From NCBI GenBank assembly GCA_016278285.1, contig JADQCD010000234.1:1-35227 (forward strand): a DNA stretch of 35,227 nucleotides, read 5' to 3'. Positions 17,653 to 25,786 of the stretch are shown here, piece by piece (within the stretch, counting starts at the first letter, position 1; each line of letters starts with the position of its first letter). The stretch is from Actibacterium sp. (GTDB lineage Bacteria > Pseudomonadota > Alphaproteobacteria > Rhodobacterales > Rhodobacteraceae). Both the position numbers and the translations under genes were made by a program. The notes under the pieces are model-generated. The model was not told the DNA's origin. It was given only the letters and a program-made list of their open reading frames with translations, and ran no database searches.

Positions 17653-18594
17653 TCAACGTTGCCTCGGGTCGAGCAGGGGATACAGTAGATCGACGATCAC
17701 GTTTATCGCAACGAATGCGAAGGCGAAGACCAGTGCCGTGGCTGTCACCATCGGGTAGTCGCGGGTGTTTATCGCGTCGAGCATCCCGCGCCCGAGGCCG
17801 GGCAGGCTGAAGATCTGTTCAACCACGATCAGCCCGCCCAGCAGAATGCCGAACTGAAAGCCGATGAACGTGACGATCGGCGGCAGGGCGCTGCGCAGGG
17901 CGTGGAGATATTCAACCCGCCTTTCGCGAACGCCGCCGGCGCGCGCCGTCGTGATGAACGGCTCATGCAGGACTTCCAGCATGGCCCCGCGCACCATCTG
18001 CATCGTCATCGCGGTGATCGGAAAGGCGATCGTGAGAAGCGGCATGATCATCGAGCGGATGTGCAGCATCGGATCTTCCGACCATGGGACATAGGACACC
18101 TGGAACATCCCCGGGAAATACCGTGACCCGACCAGCAGAAGCAGAATGCCGATGACGAAGATCGGCACCGAGAACGTGAACAGAAGAATGCCGCGCACGA
18201 TGAAATCGAGGCGGCGATTGGCGTGCACCGCGGCCAGGATTCCGGCCGGCAGACCCAGAATGGTCGAGAAAACCAGTGTCAGGGTTGCCAGTTCCAGTGA
18301 AACGGGAATCTGCTGTGCCAGGTCCGACGCAATTGCACGGCCCGTGATCGGCGAGGTGCCGAAATCCCCGGTCAGCGCGTTGCCCAGCCACGACACATAG
18401 CGGACGGGAAGCGGTCGATCGAGCCCCAGGCGGCGGCGCACTTCGGCAAACTGCTCGTCGGTGGCGCCTTCCTGCCCGACGATCACGCTGGTCAGATCGC
18501 CGGGGATCAGACTGCCCATTGCGAAGACAAGCGCCGAGACGGCGAGCAGGACGAAGACGGCCCCCATCAGCCGCTTCAGGATGAGCCTTGCCAT
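17653..18594 (-). CDS. Peptide/nickel-type ABC transporter permease (DppB-like)
   Basis: MARLILKRLMGAVFVLLAVSALVFAMGSLIPGD start; EPFITTARAGGVRERRVEYLHALRSALPPIVTFIGFQFGILLGGLIVVEQIFSLPGLG. Its start overlaps the stop of the upstream ATPase gene. Confidence 0.93.
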   Translation of the reverse strand: MARLILKRLMGAVFVLLAVSALVFAMGSLIPGDLTSVIVGQEGATDEQFAEVRRRLGLDRPLPVRYVSWLGNALTGDFGTSPITGRAIASDLAQQIPVSLELATLTLVFSTILGLPAGILAAVHANRRLDFIVRGILLFTFSVPIFVIGILLLLVGSRYFPGMFQVSYVPWSEDPMLHIRSMIMPLLTIAFPITAMTMQMVRGAMLEVLHEPFITTARAGGVRERRVEYLHALRSALPPIVTFIGFQFGILLGGLIVVEQIFSLPGLGRGMLDAINTRDYPMVTATALVFAFAFVAINVIVDLLYPLLDPRQR

Positions 18595-19625
18595 TACGCG
18601 GTCTCCGTTGCGTTTGCGCCCGTGCCCCGTGGACCGGGGACAGCCTCGGTTATCGTCGGTGTCCTTTCGGGGAAATGGCAGGCAACCATATGTGCATTCC
18701 CGATCTTGCGCAGCTGCGGCTTTTCGCGGGCGCAGATGTCGACCGCCAGCGGACAGCGGGTATGGAAACGGCACCCGGATGGCGGGTCGAGCGGGCTTGG
18801 CACATCCCCCTTCAGCAGGACATGCGGCCTGTTTCTTTCCCTCTTGGGGTCGGCGACCAATGTGGCCGACCGCAGCGAAACCGAATACGGGTGCAACGGC
18901 TGGCGCGAAAACTCTTCGACCGTTGTCGCCTCGACCACTTCGCCCAGATACATCACGACGATTCGGTGGCTGATCATTTGAACCGCTGCCAGGTCGTGAC
19001 TGATGAAGAGATAAGACGTTCCCATTTCCTGTTGCAGGTCCAGCAGGAGATTCAGGATCTGCGCCTGCAAGGAGATATCCAGAGAGGCGATCGATTCGTC
19101 ATGAACCACGAGGCTCGGGTTCGATATAAGGGCGCGGGCGATCGAGGCGCGTTGCTGCTGTCCGCCGGACAGCTGGTGCGGACGGCGCGCCGCAAAATCC
19201 GGATTGAGGCCGACCCGCTCCAGCATCGCGGCCACGGCCTGACGGGTTTTGCTCCCATCCCTGGCCCGCAGTGGTTCGGCAACACTCGCGCCGACAGATC
19301 GTCGCGGGTTCATCGAGCCCGAGGGGTTCTGAAAGACCATCTGAAAGGACGCGCGCCGCGTGCGGCCTGCCTTGCCCGGCGCCCAGATATCGCCGCCCTC
19401 GGTCAGAATCCGACCGTCGGTCGGACGTTCCAGCCCGACCACCATCCGCGCCAGAGTGGACTTTCCACAACCGGATTCGCCCACGATACCCAGCGTTTCA
19501 CCGTGGGCCAGATGAAGCGACACGCCATCCACCGCACGCAGCCTGGCTTTTTCGCCGCGCGACTCGACCTGGAATTCCTTCCTTACGCCCTCGACTTCGA
19601 GGAGCGGCCTGTTCTCAGACGGCAT
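18594..19625 (-). CDS. ABC transporter ATP-binding protein (OppF/DppF-like)
   Basis: GESGCGKSTLARMVVGLERP, LSGGQQQRASIARALISNPSLVVHDE, C-terminal oligopeptide-ATPase domain with Cys-rich CRFHTRCPLAVDIC. Start set at MPSENRPLLEVEGV. Confidence 0.93.
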   Translation of the reverse strand: MPSENRPLLEVEGVRKEFQVESRGEKARLRAVDGVSLHLAHGETLGIVGESGCGKSTLARMVVGLERPTDGRILTEGGDIWAPGKAGRTRRASFQMVFQNPSGSMNPRRSVGASVAEPLRARDGSKTRQAVAAMLERVGLNPDFAARRPHQLSGGQQQRASIARALISNPSLVVHDESIASLDISLQAQILNLLLDLQQEMGTSYLFISHDLAAVQMISHRIVVMYLGEVVEATTVEEFSRQPLHPYSVSLRSATLVADPKRERNRPHVLLKGDVPSPLDPPSGCRFHTRCPLAVDICAREKPQLRKIGNAHMVACHFPERTPTITEAVPGPRGTGANATETA

Positions 19626-20685
19626 TCGCGGTCTCCGATCTGTTCCCGGCCGTGTCGAATGCCTCTCCGGCCTGCGCGGGCCAGCAGCGTGACTTGTGGC
19701 CGTTGCCGATTTCCAGCAGATCGGGATGTGTGGCGCATCTTTCGTCGGCAAAGGCGCAGCGGGGGCGGAAACGGCACCCGGTCTGGGGTTGGCTCATGTC
19801 GGGCGGCTCACCCGGCAATGTCGGCATCTTTTCGCGGGGCCGCGCCCCGTCGGGAACCGACCGCAACAGCCCGCGGGTATAGGGGTGCCGCGCATTCTCG
19901 AAAATCTCGTCGACCGGGGCCTCTTCGACGATCTCCCCGGCATACATCACTGCCACGCGATCGCACATGCGCGCGATGACCCCCATGTTGTGCGTAATGA
20001 GCAGAAGCGCCGCGCCCTTGTCGCGCGTCAGGTTCTTCATGAGTTCGAGAACCTGGGCCTGGATCGTCACGTCCAGCGCGGTGGTCGGCTCATCCGCGAT
20101 GAGGAGTTGCGGCTCGTTTATCAGCCCCATGGCGATCACCACGCGCTGTCGCATTCCGCCTGACATCTGATGCGGAAAGGACCTTGCCTGGCGATGCGGA
20201 TCCGGCATGCCGACGTCGCGAAGCGCGTTCTCTATGATCTTCTCGCGACCATGCGACCGGCCATGGGCCTTCAGGGCCTCCCCCATCTGCCAGCCGATGG
20301 AAAAGACGGGGTTGAGCGCGGTCATCGGATTCTGGAACACCATGCCGTATTCGGTGCCACGACGTTTTCGGATGTCGTCCTGGGAAAGCGGCAGGATGTC
20401 GACGCCGTTCAGTACGACCCGGCCACCTTCGATATGTCCGGGCCGTCCGACCAGGCGAAGAAGCGACATGGCCGTCGCACTTTTCCCCGAGCCGGATTCG
20501 CCGACCAGGCCGAGCGTCTCGCCGCGGCGGACGGAAAACGAAACATGATCGACCGCAATCAGCCCCTTTCCGGGGGGGCCGAAACGCGTGACCAGATCTT
20601 CCACTCTCAGAACGGGTATGTCCGACAATTGATCAGTTCCATCACAGGCAAGGGTTTCGGGCCGAATGGCGGCGGCCCGCCGCAT
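19615..20685 (-). CDS. ABC transporter ATP-binding protein (OppD/DppD-like)
   Basis: GESGSGKSATAMSLLRLV, MSGGMRQRVVIAMGLINEPQLLIADEPTTALDV, GCRFRPRCAFADERC. Overlaps the next ATPase by 11 bp. The exact start is uncertain. Confidence 0.93.
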   Translation of the reverse strand: MRRAAAIRPETLACDGTDQLSDIPVLRVEDLVTRFGPPGKGLIAVDHVSFSVRRGETLGLVGESGSGKSATAMSLLRLVGRPGHIEGGRVVLNGVDILPLSQDDIRKRRGTEYGMVFQNPMTALNPVFSIGWQMGEALKAHGRSHGREKIIENALRDVGMPDPHRQARSFPHQMSGGMRQRVVIAMGLINEPQLLIADEPTTALDVTIQAQVLELMKNLTRDKGAALLLITHNMGVIARMCDRVAVMYAGEIVEEAPVDEIFENARHPYTRGLLRSVPDGARPREKMPTLPGEPPDMSQPQTGCRFRPRCAFADERCATHPDLLEIGNGHKSRCWPAQAGEAFDTAGNRSETANAV

Positions 20686-20712
20686 GAACGGCAGGCCGAC
20701 TTTCAGTCGGAC

Positions 20713-22230
20713 TCAATCCAGCGCGACGTCTGCAAGGAAGGTCCGCGAAAGAATTGCGGTCGGGTTGACCGAATCCTCTGCGACAGCGTCCGAGAATGCG
20801 ACCCAGGCATTTCGCGATGCGACAGTGATGTCGGGAAATACCAGGTCGTCCTGCATGCGCTCCAGGTCGGCCAGGTTCGACGTGTAGTCTGCCGCCGGGC
20901 CCGTTTGCGCCTTTTCGATCAGGGCCTGCATTTCGGGCGGGGTCGGGCCCTGCCGGCCAGGGCGAGGCATCAGGTAGAACAGAGGGTCCGCCTGATACGC
21001 ATATTCATTCGTCATGATGTCGTAATTGGCGTTGTTCTGCTTGTCGAGCCATACGGCGGTCTGGTTGGCCTCGATGGTCACCCGGATTCCGGCCTCTGCC
21101 ATGTTCTGCTTGATGATGGCGGCAAACCGGTCCAGATAGCTGGCATAACCTGCCAGATGGTTGAGCGTGATGTCGACACCATCCGGATAGCCGGCCTTGG
21201 CCAACAGTTCCTTGGCCTTTTCGATATCCTGATGCTGGTATTTCAGCTCCGAGGGATCAGACCCCCAGGCATAGGCCGGAGGAACCGGCGCGCTCGGGGT
21301 GGCTTCGCCAAGAAACGCGCCGGAAACCACGTCTTCGCGGCTAAGCGCCAGCGACATTGCCCGGCGGAAATCCACATTGCTGAAAGGCTCCTTGTTGGTG
21401 TTGATGTTGATCCGCACCGTGTTCGTGGAGGCAACCGCTTTGGTCGAGATATTATCCATCCGCGAAAGTTGCAGCATGCTTTCCGAGCTGGGGAACATCA
21501 GGTCGATCTGCCCCGAGACGAGCCCGGCAATCTGGGCCGATTGCTCCGGCATGTAGCGGATAGTCATGTTTTCGACTTCCGCAGCCTCCTCGGCGTTCCA
21601 ATAGTTCTCGTTGCGTTTCAGGACCAGTTCCTGGTTCGGCACGTAAGAGACCATTTCGAACGGTCCGGTACCCATCATCGACGTCTTCGGGTCATTGTTT
21701 TCGAGCCATTCCTTGCTCATCACGGCCGATCCGACGACGAACGGGTTTCCGAGGTTCAGAAGGAACCCGGCGTCCGGGCTGGACAGGGTGAACCGCACCT
21801 TGCCGTTTTCGGTCGCCTCGACAGTTTCAACCGACTTGAAGCGGTCCTGTGCATAGGGCAGGCCATCCGCTTTCAGGCGCGTGAAGGATGCCACGACATC
21901 CTCTGCCGCAACCGGCGTTCCGTCGGAAAACTTGACGCCTTCGCGCAAGGTGAATTCGTATGTCAGCCCGTCGTCGCTTGCCGTCCAGCTCGTTGCAAGC
22001 ATCGGCTTGAGCGTCCCGTCGAGCTCGGCCCGCAGAAGACCCTCATATACCAGTTGCCACATGTACCATGTGCGGATCTGGGATGACTGGATCGGGTCGA
22101 AGGTTTGCGGCGGGACGTCCTCGGCGACGACCAATGTGTCCGCTTCCTGTGCCAATGCCGATGTTGGACCCGCGAACAGGAGCGCGCCGGCCAGGACGCT
22201 GCCCAACAGATCACGATAGTTCAGCTTCAT
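20713..22230 (-). CDS. ABC transporter substrate-binding protein, family 5 (peptide/nickel type)
   Basis: Signal peptide MKLNYRDLLGSVLAGALLFAGPTSALAQ; LTYEFTLREGVKFSDGTPVAAEDVVASFTRL; DINTNKEPFSNVDFRRAMSLALSRED-like segment typical of SBP_bac_5. Confidence 0.94.
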   Translation of the reverse strand: MKLNYRDLLGSVLAGALLFAGPTSALAQEADTLVVAEDVPPQTFDPIQSSQIRTWYMWQLVYEGLLRAELDGTLKPMLATSWTASDDGLTYEFTLREGVKFSDGTPVAAEDVVASFTRLKADGLPYAQDRFKSVETVEATENGKVRFTLSSPDAGFLLNLGNPFVVGSAVMSKEWLENNDPKTSMMGTGPFEMVSYVPNQELVLKRNENYWNAEEAAEVENMTIRYMPEQSAQIAGLVSGQIDLMFPSSESMLQLSRMDNISTKAVASTNTVRININTNKEPFSNVDFRRAMSLALSREDVVSGAFLGEATPSAPVPPAYAWGSDPSELKYQHQDIEKAKELLAKAGYPDGVDITLNHLAGYASYLDRFAAIIKQNMAEAGIRVTIEANQTAVWLDKQNNANYDIMTNEYAYQADPLFYLMPRPGRQGPTPPEMQALIEKAQTGPAADYTSNLADLERMQDDLVFPDITVASRNAWVAFSDAVAEDSVNPTAILSRTFLADVALD

Positions 22231-22275
22231 TTTCCTAATCCCTGTTGTTGTTTCTGATCGAGGCGCGACACTGCG

Positions 22276-22306
22276 CCGATGCGGTGCTGCAACCTGTGCG
22301 CATCGG
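22276..22306 (-). promoter_or_regulatory. Intercistronic hairpin upstream of the substrate-binding protein gene
   Basis: Perfect 8-bp inverted repeat CCGATGCG (22276-22283) / CGCATCGG (22299-22306) with a 15-nt loop, in the 179-bp gap between the ALDH stop and the SBP start. Confidence 0.45.
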
Positions 22307-22409
22307 AGAACACGCCTTGTTCGCAGCGATCGCCTGCTCGGGGCCGGGCTGTTGCCGGCGCCCTGAATTCGAATGATCGGCGTGCATTTCCGGTTGACTC
22401 CGCCATGGC

Positions 22410-23867
22410 TCAGAAACCTTCGACCGGCACGGTCACTGTGGCGATCTCTGTCATGGCCTCGAGCGTGTGGCGCCCGCCGATTCGCCCCACGCCACTTTGC
22501 GTGCGACTGCCGCCCCCGAACGGAACATGAAGCTCCCAGAAATTGCTGCGCTCGTTGATATTGACGATACCGGCCCGAAGCTGGACAGCCATGGACATCG
22601 CCTTGCCCACGTCGTGGGAAAAGATGCCCATGCTCAGGCCATAATCGGTATCCTTGGCAACGCTCATCAGGGCCTCGTCGTCCTCCAGCGACAGGATTGG
22701 AACAACCGGGCCGAACGTCTCGTAACGTGCGATGTCCATGTCCGGTGTGATCCCGGACAGGACCGTGGGCTCGAAGAACAGCTCGCTGCCCAGGTCGGGG
22801 CGGCTCTTGCCGCCGGTGAGGCAGCGCGCCCCGGCCCGGATCGCATCCTCGACATGTGCGCGGGTCTTTTCGAGCACACCCTGATTGTTGAGCGGCCCCA
22901 TGGTGACACCCTGATGCAGGGGATTGCCCAGGACATGGGCCTCGGCCTTTTCCCGGACCCGCTCGGCCAGGGCTTCTGCGATACGCCTGTCGGCGAGAAC
23001 GCGCCCCGTCGCGGCGCAGATCTGCCCGGCATTGGCAAAGGCGCCGACCGCGGCCGCTTCCGCCGCTTTTTCGATATCCGCATCCGCGCGCACGATCAGG
23101 GGGCCGTTGCCGCCAAGTTCCAGAAGCAGCGGCTTGCCGGCGCCGCGCTCCGCGATCCGGCGCCCGGTCGCCGCGCTGCCGGTAAACCCGATCGCGGCCG
23201 TGCCCGGGTTGGAAACGATTTCGTCGCCAACGACCGCCCCCTCGCCCAGAACCAGATTGACAACGCCGTCAGGCAGGCCGGCCTCGGCAAGAACCGCCAT
23301 GAACTCGACCGCGATCAGCGAGGTGGACGGCGCAGGAACCCAGACCACCGCATTACCCGTTGCGATCGCCGGCGCCAGATATTCCACCGGAATGTTGACC
23401 GGAAAATTCCACGGGGTGATTACCGCATAGACTCCGCGCGGGCGGCGGTGCGTCACGACCAGGCGCCCGCGCGTTTCCGTCGGGATCGTCTCTCCGGTCA
23501 TGTATTTCCCGAGATCCGCCGCCAGCCTGAATCCATCGGCGGCCTTGCCGATTTCTCCGGCAGCCTGTGCGAGCGGTTTTCCCTGATCCACGCAAAGTAT
23601 GTACGCCAGGTGTTCCGAGGATGCGTCGATTGCATCAGCCAGTTTTCGACACATCTCCGCACGGCGCCAGGCGCCGGCGGCGTCCCAGGCGGGTTGCGCG
23701 TCCGCGGCGGCCGAGATCGCCCGCTGCGCCGTCTTGCGCGGGCTGTTTGGCACCTGCGCCAGAACCTCACCGGTCGCGGGGTTGATCACGGGCATCCAAT
23801 CGGCGGCATCGCATTCCCATGCACCACCAATGAAATTTCCCGGGGGGCGGCTCAAAAAATCCTTCAT
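22410..23867 (-). CDS. NAD(P)-dependent aldehyde dehydrogenase
   Basis: FIGGAWECDAADWMPVINPATGEVLAQVP, TPWNFPVNIP, GFTGSAATGRRI, LLLELGGNGPLIV (Glu), FANAGQICAATGRVL (Cys), YETFGPVVPIL. Start set at MKDFLSRPPG. Confidence 0.95.
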   Translation of the reverse strand: MKDFLSRPPGNFIGGAWECDAADWMPVINPATGEVLAQVPNSPRKTAQRAISAAADAQPAWDAAGAWRRAEMCRKLADAIDASSEHLAYILCVDQGKPLAQAAGEIGKAADGFRLAADLGKYMTGETIPTETRGRLVVTHRRPRGVYAVITPWNFPVNIPVEYLAPAIATGNAVVWVPAPSTSLIAVEFMAVLAEAGLPDGVVNLVLGEGAVVGDEIVSNPGTAAIGFTGSAATGRRIAERGAGKPLLLELGGNGPLIVRADADIEKAAEAAAVGAFANAGQICAATGRVLADRRIAEALAERVREKAEAHVLGNPLHQGVTMGPLNNQGVLEKTRAHVEDAIRAGARCLTGGKSRPDLGSELFFEPTVLSGITPDMDIARYETFGPVVPILSLEDDEALMSVAKDTDYGLSMGIFSHDVGKAMSMAVQLRAGIVNINERSNFWELHVPFGGGSRTQSGVGRIGGRHTLEAMTEIATVTVPVEGF

Positions 23868-24072
23868 GGCGCGGTTCTCCTGATTGCCGCAGATCACACC
23901 GCGCCGCCGCTGCAATCATGCGTCATCGGGGCGCCGGAACTTCCTTTTACGGATTGAAGACGACTCAGCATGGCGTTTCCGATGCCCGTCTCCTGGGTCG
24001 GCGCGATTCCAACCCTTCCAGAAACGCTACCATGACGCCTGACGCATGGTCAAAATTTTTTTAACTTTTATA

Positions 24073-24102
24073 TCATTTATTGAGCGATCCGCTTGATAAT
24101 GA
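24073..24102. promoter_or_regulatory. Imperfect dyad in an AT-rich regulatory region upstream of the ALDH operon
   Basis: TCATTTATTGAGCG-ATC-CGCTTGATAATGA: outer TCATT/AATGA and inner AGCG/CGCT arms. Markedly AT-rich compared with the surrounding DNA. Confidence 0.35.
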
Positions 24103-24117
24103 TTTGCGTGTGCAAAT
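24102..24117. promoter_or_regulatory. Perfect inverted repeat ATTTGC-GTGT-GCAAAT, candidate operator
   Basis: 6-4-6 perfect palindrome in the gap between the rpiR-like gene 3' end (24142) and the ALDH start (23867). Confidence 0.4.
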
Positions 24118-24141
24118 TCCAGACCCTGCGTGACAGTGCCC

Positions 24142-25077
24142 TCAATCGCAAAGAGGGCGCGTCACGTCTTCGTCAAAATTCGAGACGAACTGCTGCTTCA
24201 GCCTGCGCAGTTTCTCCATTGCGTGATCGCGCGAACGGATCGCCGCCCCGAAGGCGAGAAGGTCGATCACCGCAAGATAGGAATATCGCATCGACGTCGG
24301 TCCGAGCACATCCCCGTCATTGCGCAGCACCGAAATCCCCAGCGCCAAATCCACGGCCTTGGCAAGCGGGCTGCCCTCCTGGGTCATGGCGATCGTTCTG
24401 GCGCCGTAGTTTCGCGCGATGCGCGCCGCAGTCACAAGCTCGTCGTTGACCCCGCCAAGCGAAAAGCAGAGCACCACGTCACCGCGGTCGAGTGACGCAG
24501 CCAACATTGCCTGCATCACGCCATCCCGGCACGGCACGACACGCACGCCAAGCCGGAAAAAGCGGTTCTGAACCTCCTCGACAAGCCAGCTCGACACGCC
24601 CCCGCTGCCGAAGGCATAAAGCGTTCCGCCACCCAGTATGTCATCGATTGCGCGCTCAAGCTTCTCGTCGGGGATGCGCACCGCCTCCGCGATCGCGCCA
24701 TGCGCCCGCATCGAGACCTGTTCGCGCACATTTTCAAGCGTTTGAGGCGGGTCCGGGGGCTCCAGATAGCGCGGCCCGACCCGCATCGCGCCCATCACCT
24801 GCAGCTTGAGGTCACGCAGTCCGCCACAGCCGGCAAACCGGCAAAAGCGGATGATCGTCGGCGCCGACACGCCGATCCAGTCGCAAAGATCCCTCACCGG
24901 CTTTTCGACAAACAGCCGCGGATAGCCAAGCACCGCTTGCGCGATCTTGTGTTGTGATCGCGACATCTCGGGTTCGAGGTCGCGGATCCGGGCAAGAATG
25001 TCGCCGGTTGCACCATCGCTTGGAATATCCTGCTCCGGGTCGCCCTCGGGTGTCGATTCAGAGGTCAATTCTTTCAT
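24142..25077 (-). CDS. MurR/RpiR family transcriptional regulator (HTH_6 + SIS domain)
   Basis: HTH segment DLCDWIGVSAPTIIRFCRFAGCGGLRDLKLQVM and SIS domain ALDGG-like LYAFGSGGVSSWLVEEVQNRFFRLG...DVVLCFSLGGVNDELVTAARIARNYGARTIAMT. Confidence 0.93.
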   Translation of the reverse strand: MKELTSESTPEGDPEQDIPSDGATGDILARIRDLEPEMSRSQHKIAQAVLGYPRLFVEKPVRDLCDWIGVSAPTIIRFCRFAGCGGLRDLKLQVMGAMRVGPRYLEPPDPPQTLENVREQVSMRAHGAIAEAVRIPDEKLERAIDDILGGGTLYAFGSGGVSSWLVEEVQNRFFRLGVRVVPCRDGVMQAMLAASLDRGDVVLCFSLGGVNDELVTAARIARNYGARTIAMTQEGSPLAKAVDLALGISVLRNDGDVLGPTSMRYSYLAVIDLLAFGAAIRSRDHAMEKLRRLKQQFVSNFDEDVTRPLCD

Positions 25078-25338
25078 CCCTGTCCGTCATTGCCTTTTAA
25101 TTGTAAATCACTTTTGATACGAAAGTTAAATATAGATGATCGTGATTCGCCGAAAACCCTATGCGCGCCGGTGCGGGGGCCCGGCGCCCATCCGCGGGAA
25201 ACTTGGTGCGAACGATCGTATATCGATTGACCATGGGGAGGTTGCCTGGCGCGCGCCCCGCATCCAGGCAGGGAGGAAGCGGCGCCAGCAACGCCCGTGA
25301 AAAATAATGGCTTCGATTGTATCGATCCTGTGTCCTCC

Positions 25339-25450
25339 CCTGCCGTGTCCCGGCGCTGTGCGTGCCACGAGCCTTCCGGTCACGGTTGGCGCGATCGGCG
25401 GAAACGCCGCGCCGTTTCCGGCCGATCATACGCGACCGGGACACGGCAGG
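25339..25450 (+). ncRNA. Candidate structured element: 15-bp terminal inverted repeat enclosing two further hairpins (identity unknown)
   Basis: CCTGCCGTGTCCCGG (25339-25353) is exactly complementary to CCGGGACACGGCAGG (25436-25450). Inside it, GATCGGCGGAAACG (25393-25406) pairs with CGTTTCCGGCCGATC (25413-25427) with one bulge, and there is a weaker imperfect hairpin at about 25361-25393. Confidence 0.4.
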
Positions 25451-25489
25451 CCATGAAGAAGCGGATCTTCGTCTATCCCCGGGTCATAC

Positions 25490-25786
25490 ATGACGAAGAG
25501 GCCACGGTTGTCGGTCAGCGGCTTTTCTCGGCCGGAATTTCGTCTGTGGCCAACGCTGGAAACCCCCGAATCCTTGAAAATCGCGCTCGACGCTGCGCAT
25601 CAGAGCAACGCCGCGGCGGTCGGTTTCTACAATTATGGCCATCTGCACCTCAGCGCCCTCGACCGGATCGAAAGGCAGACCGATCGAGAGCGCCGGCTGC
25701 GAAAAACCATCAACGGCACTTTGCGCAGCGGTGCAAAGAATTCGGGCGACAGGTTGTCGTCCCAAGGACACGAAGAGGAGACGGAA
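25490..25786 (+). pseudogene. Possible remnant of a C-terminal coding segment upstream of the amidohydrolase
   Basis: Frame encodes GFSRPEFRLWPTLETPESLKIALDAAHQSNAAAVGFYNYGHLHLSALDRIERQ, which reads like a genuine protein tail, but it has no full-length upstream partner and runs without a stop into the amidohydrolase frame. Confidence 0.4.

Noticed and set aside
20170-22086. Large plus-strand ORF (638 aa) opposite the substrate-binding protein and ATPase genes
   Set aside because: Antisense shadow ORF in high-GC DNA; the minus strand encodes clear SBP_bac_5 and OppD proteins, and the plus-strand translation is low-complexity (R/G/H-rich) with no recognisable motif.
22467-23957. 496-aa plus-strand ORF opposite aldehyde dehydrogenase
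   Set aside because: Overlaps a gene with all ALDH catalytic motifs; the shadow translation has no recognisable domain.
25339-25450. Intact insertion sequence or integron attC site
   Set aside because: No transposase/integrase ORF, no clear target-site duplication, and the arm sequences do not show the attC core sites; it is kept as an unidentified structured element.
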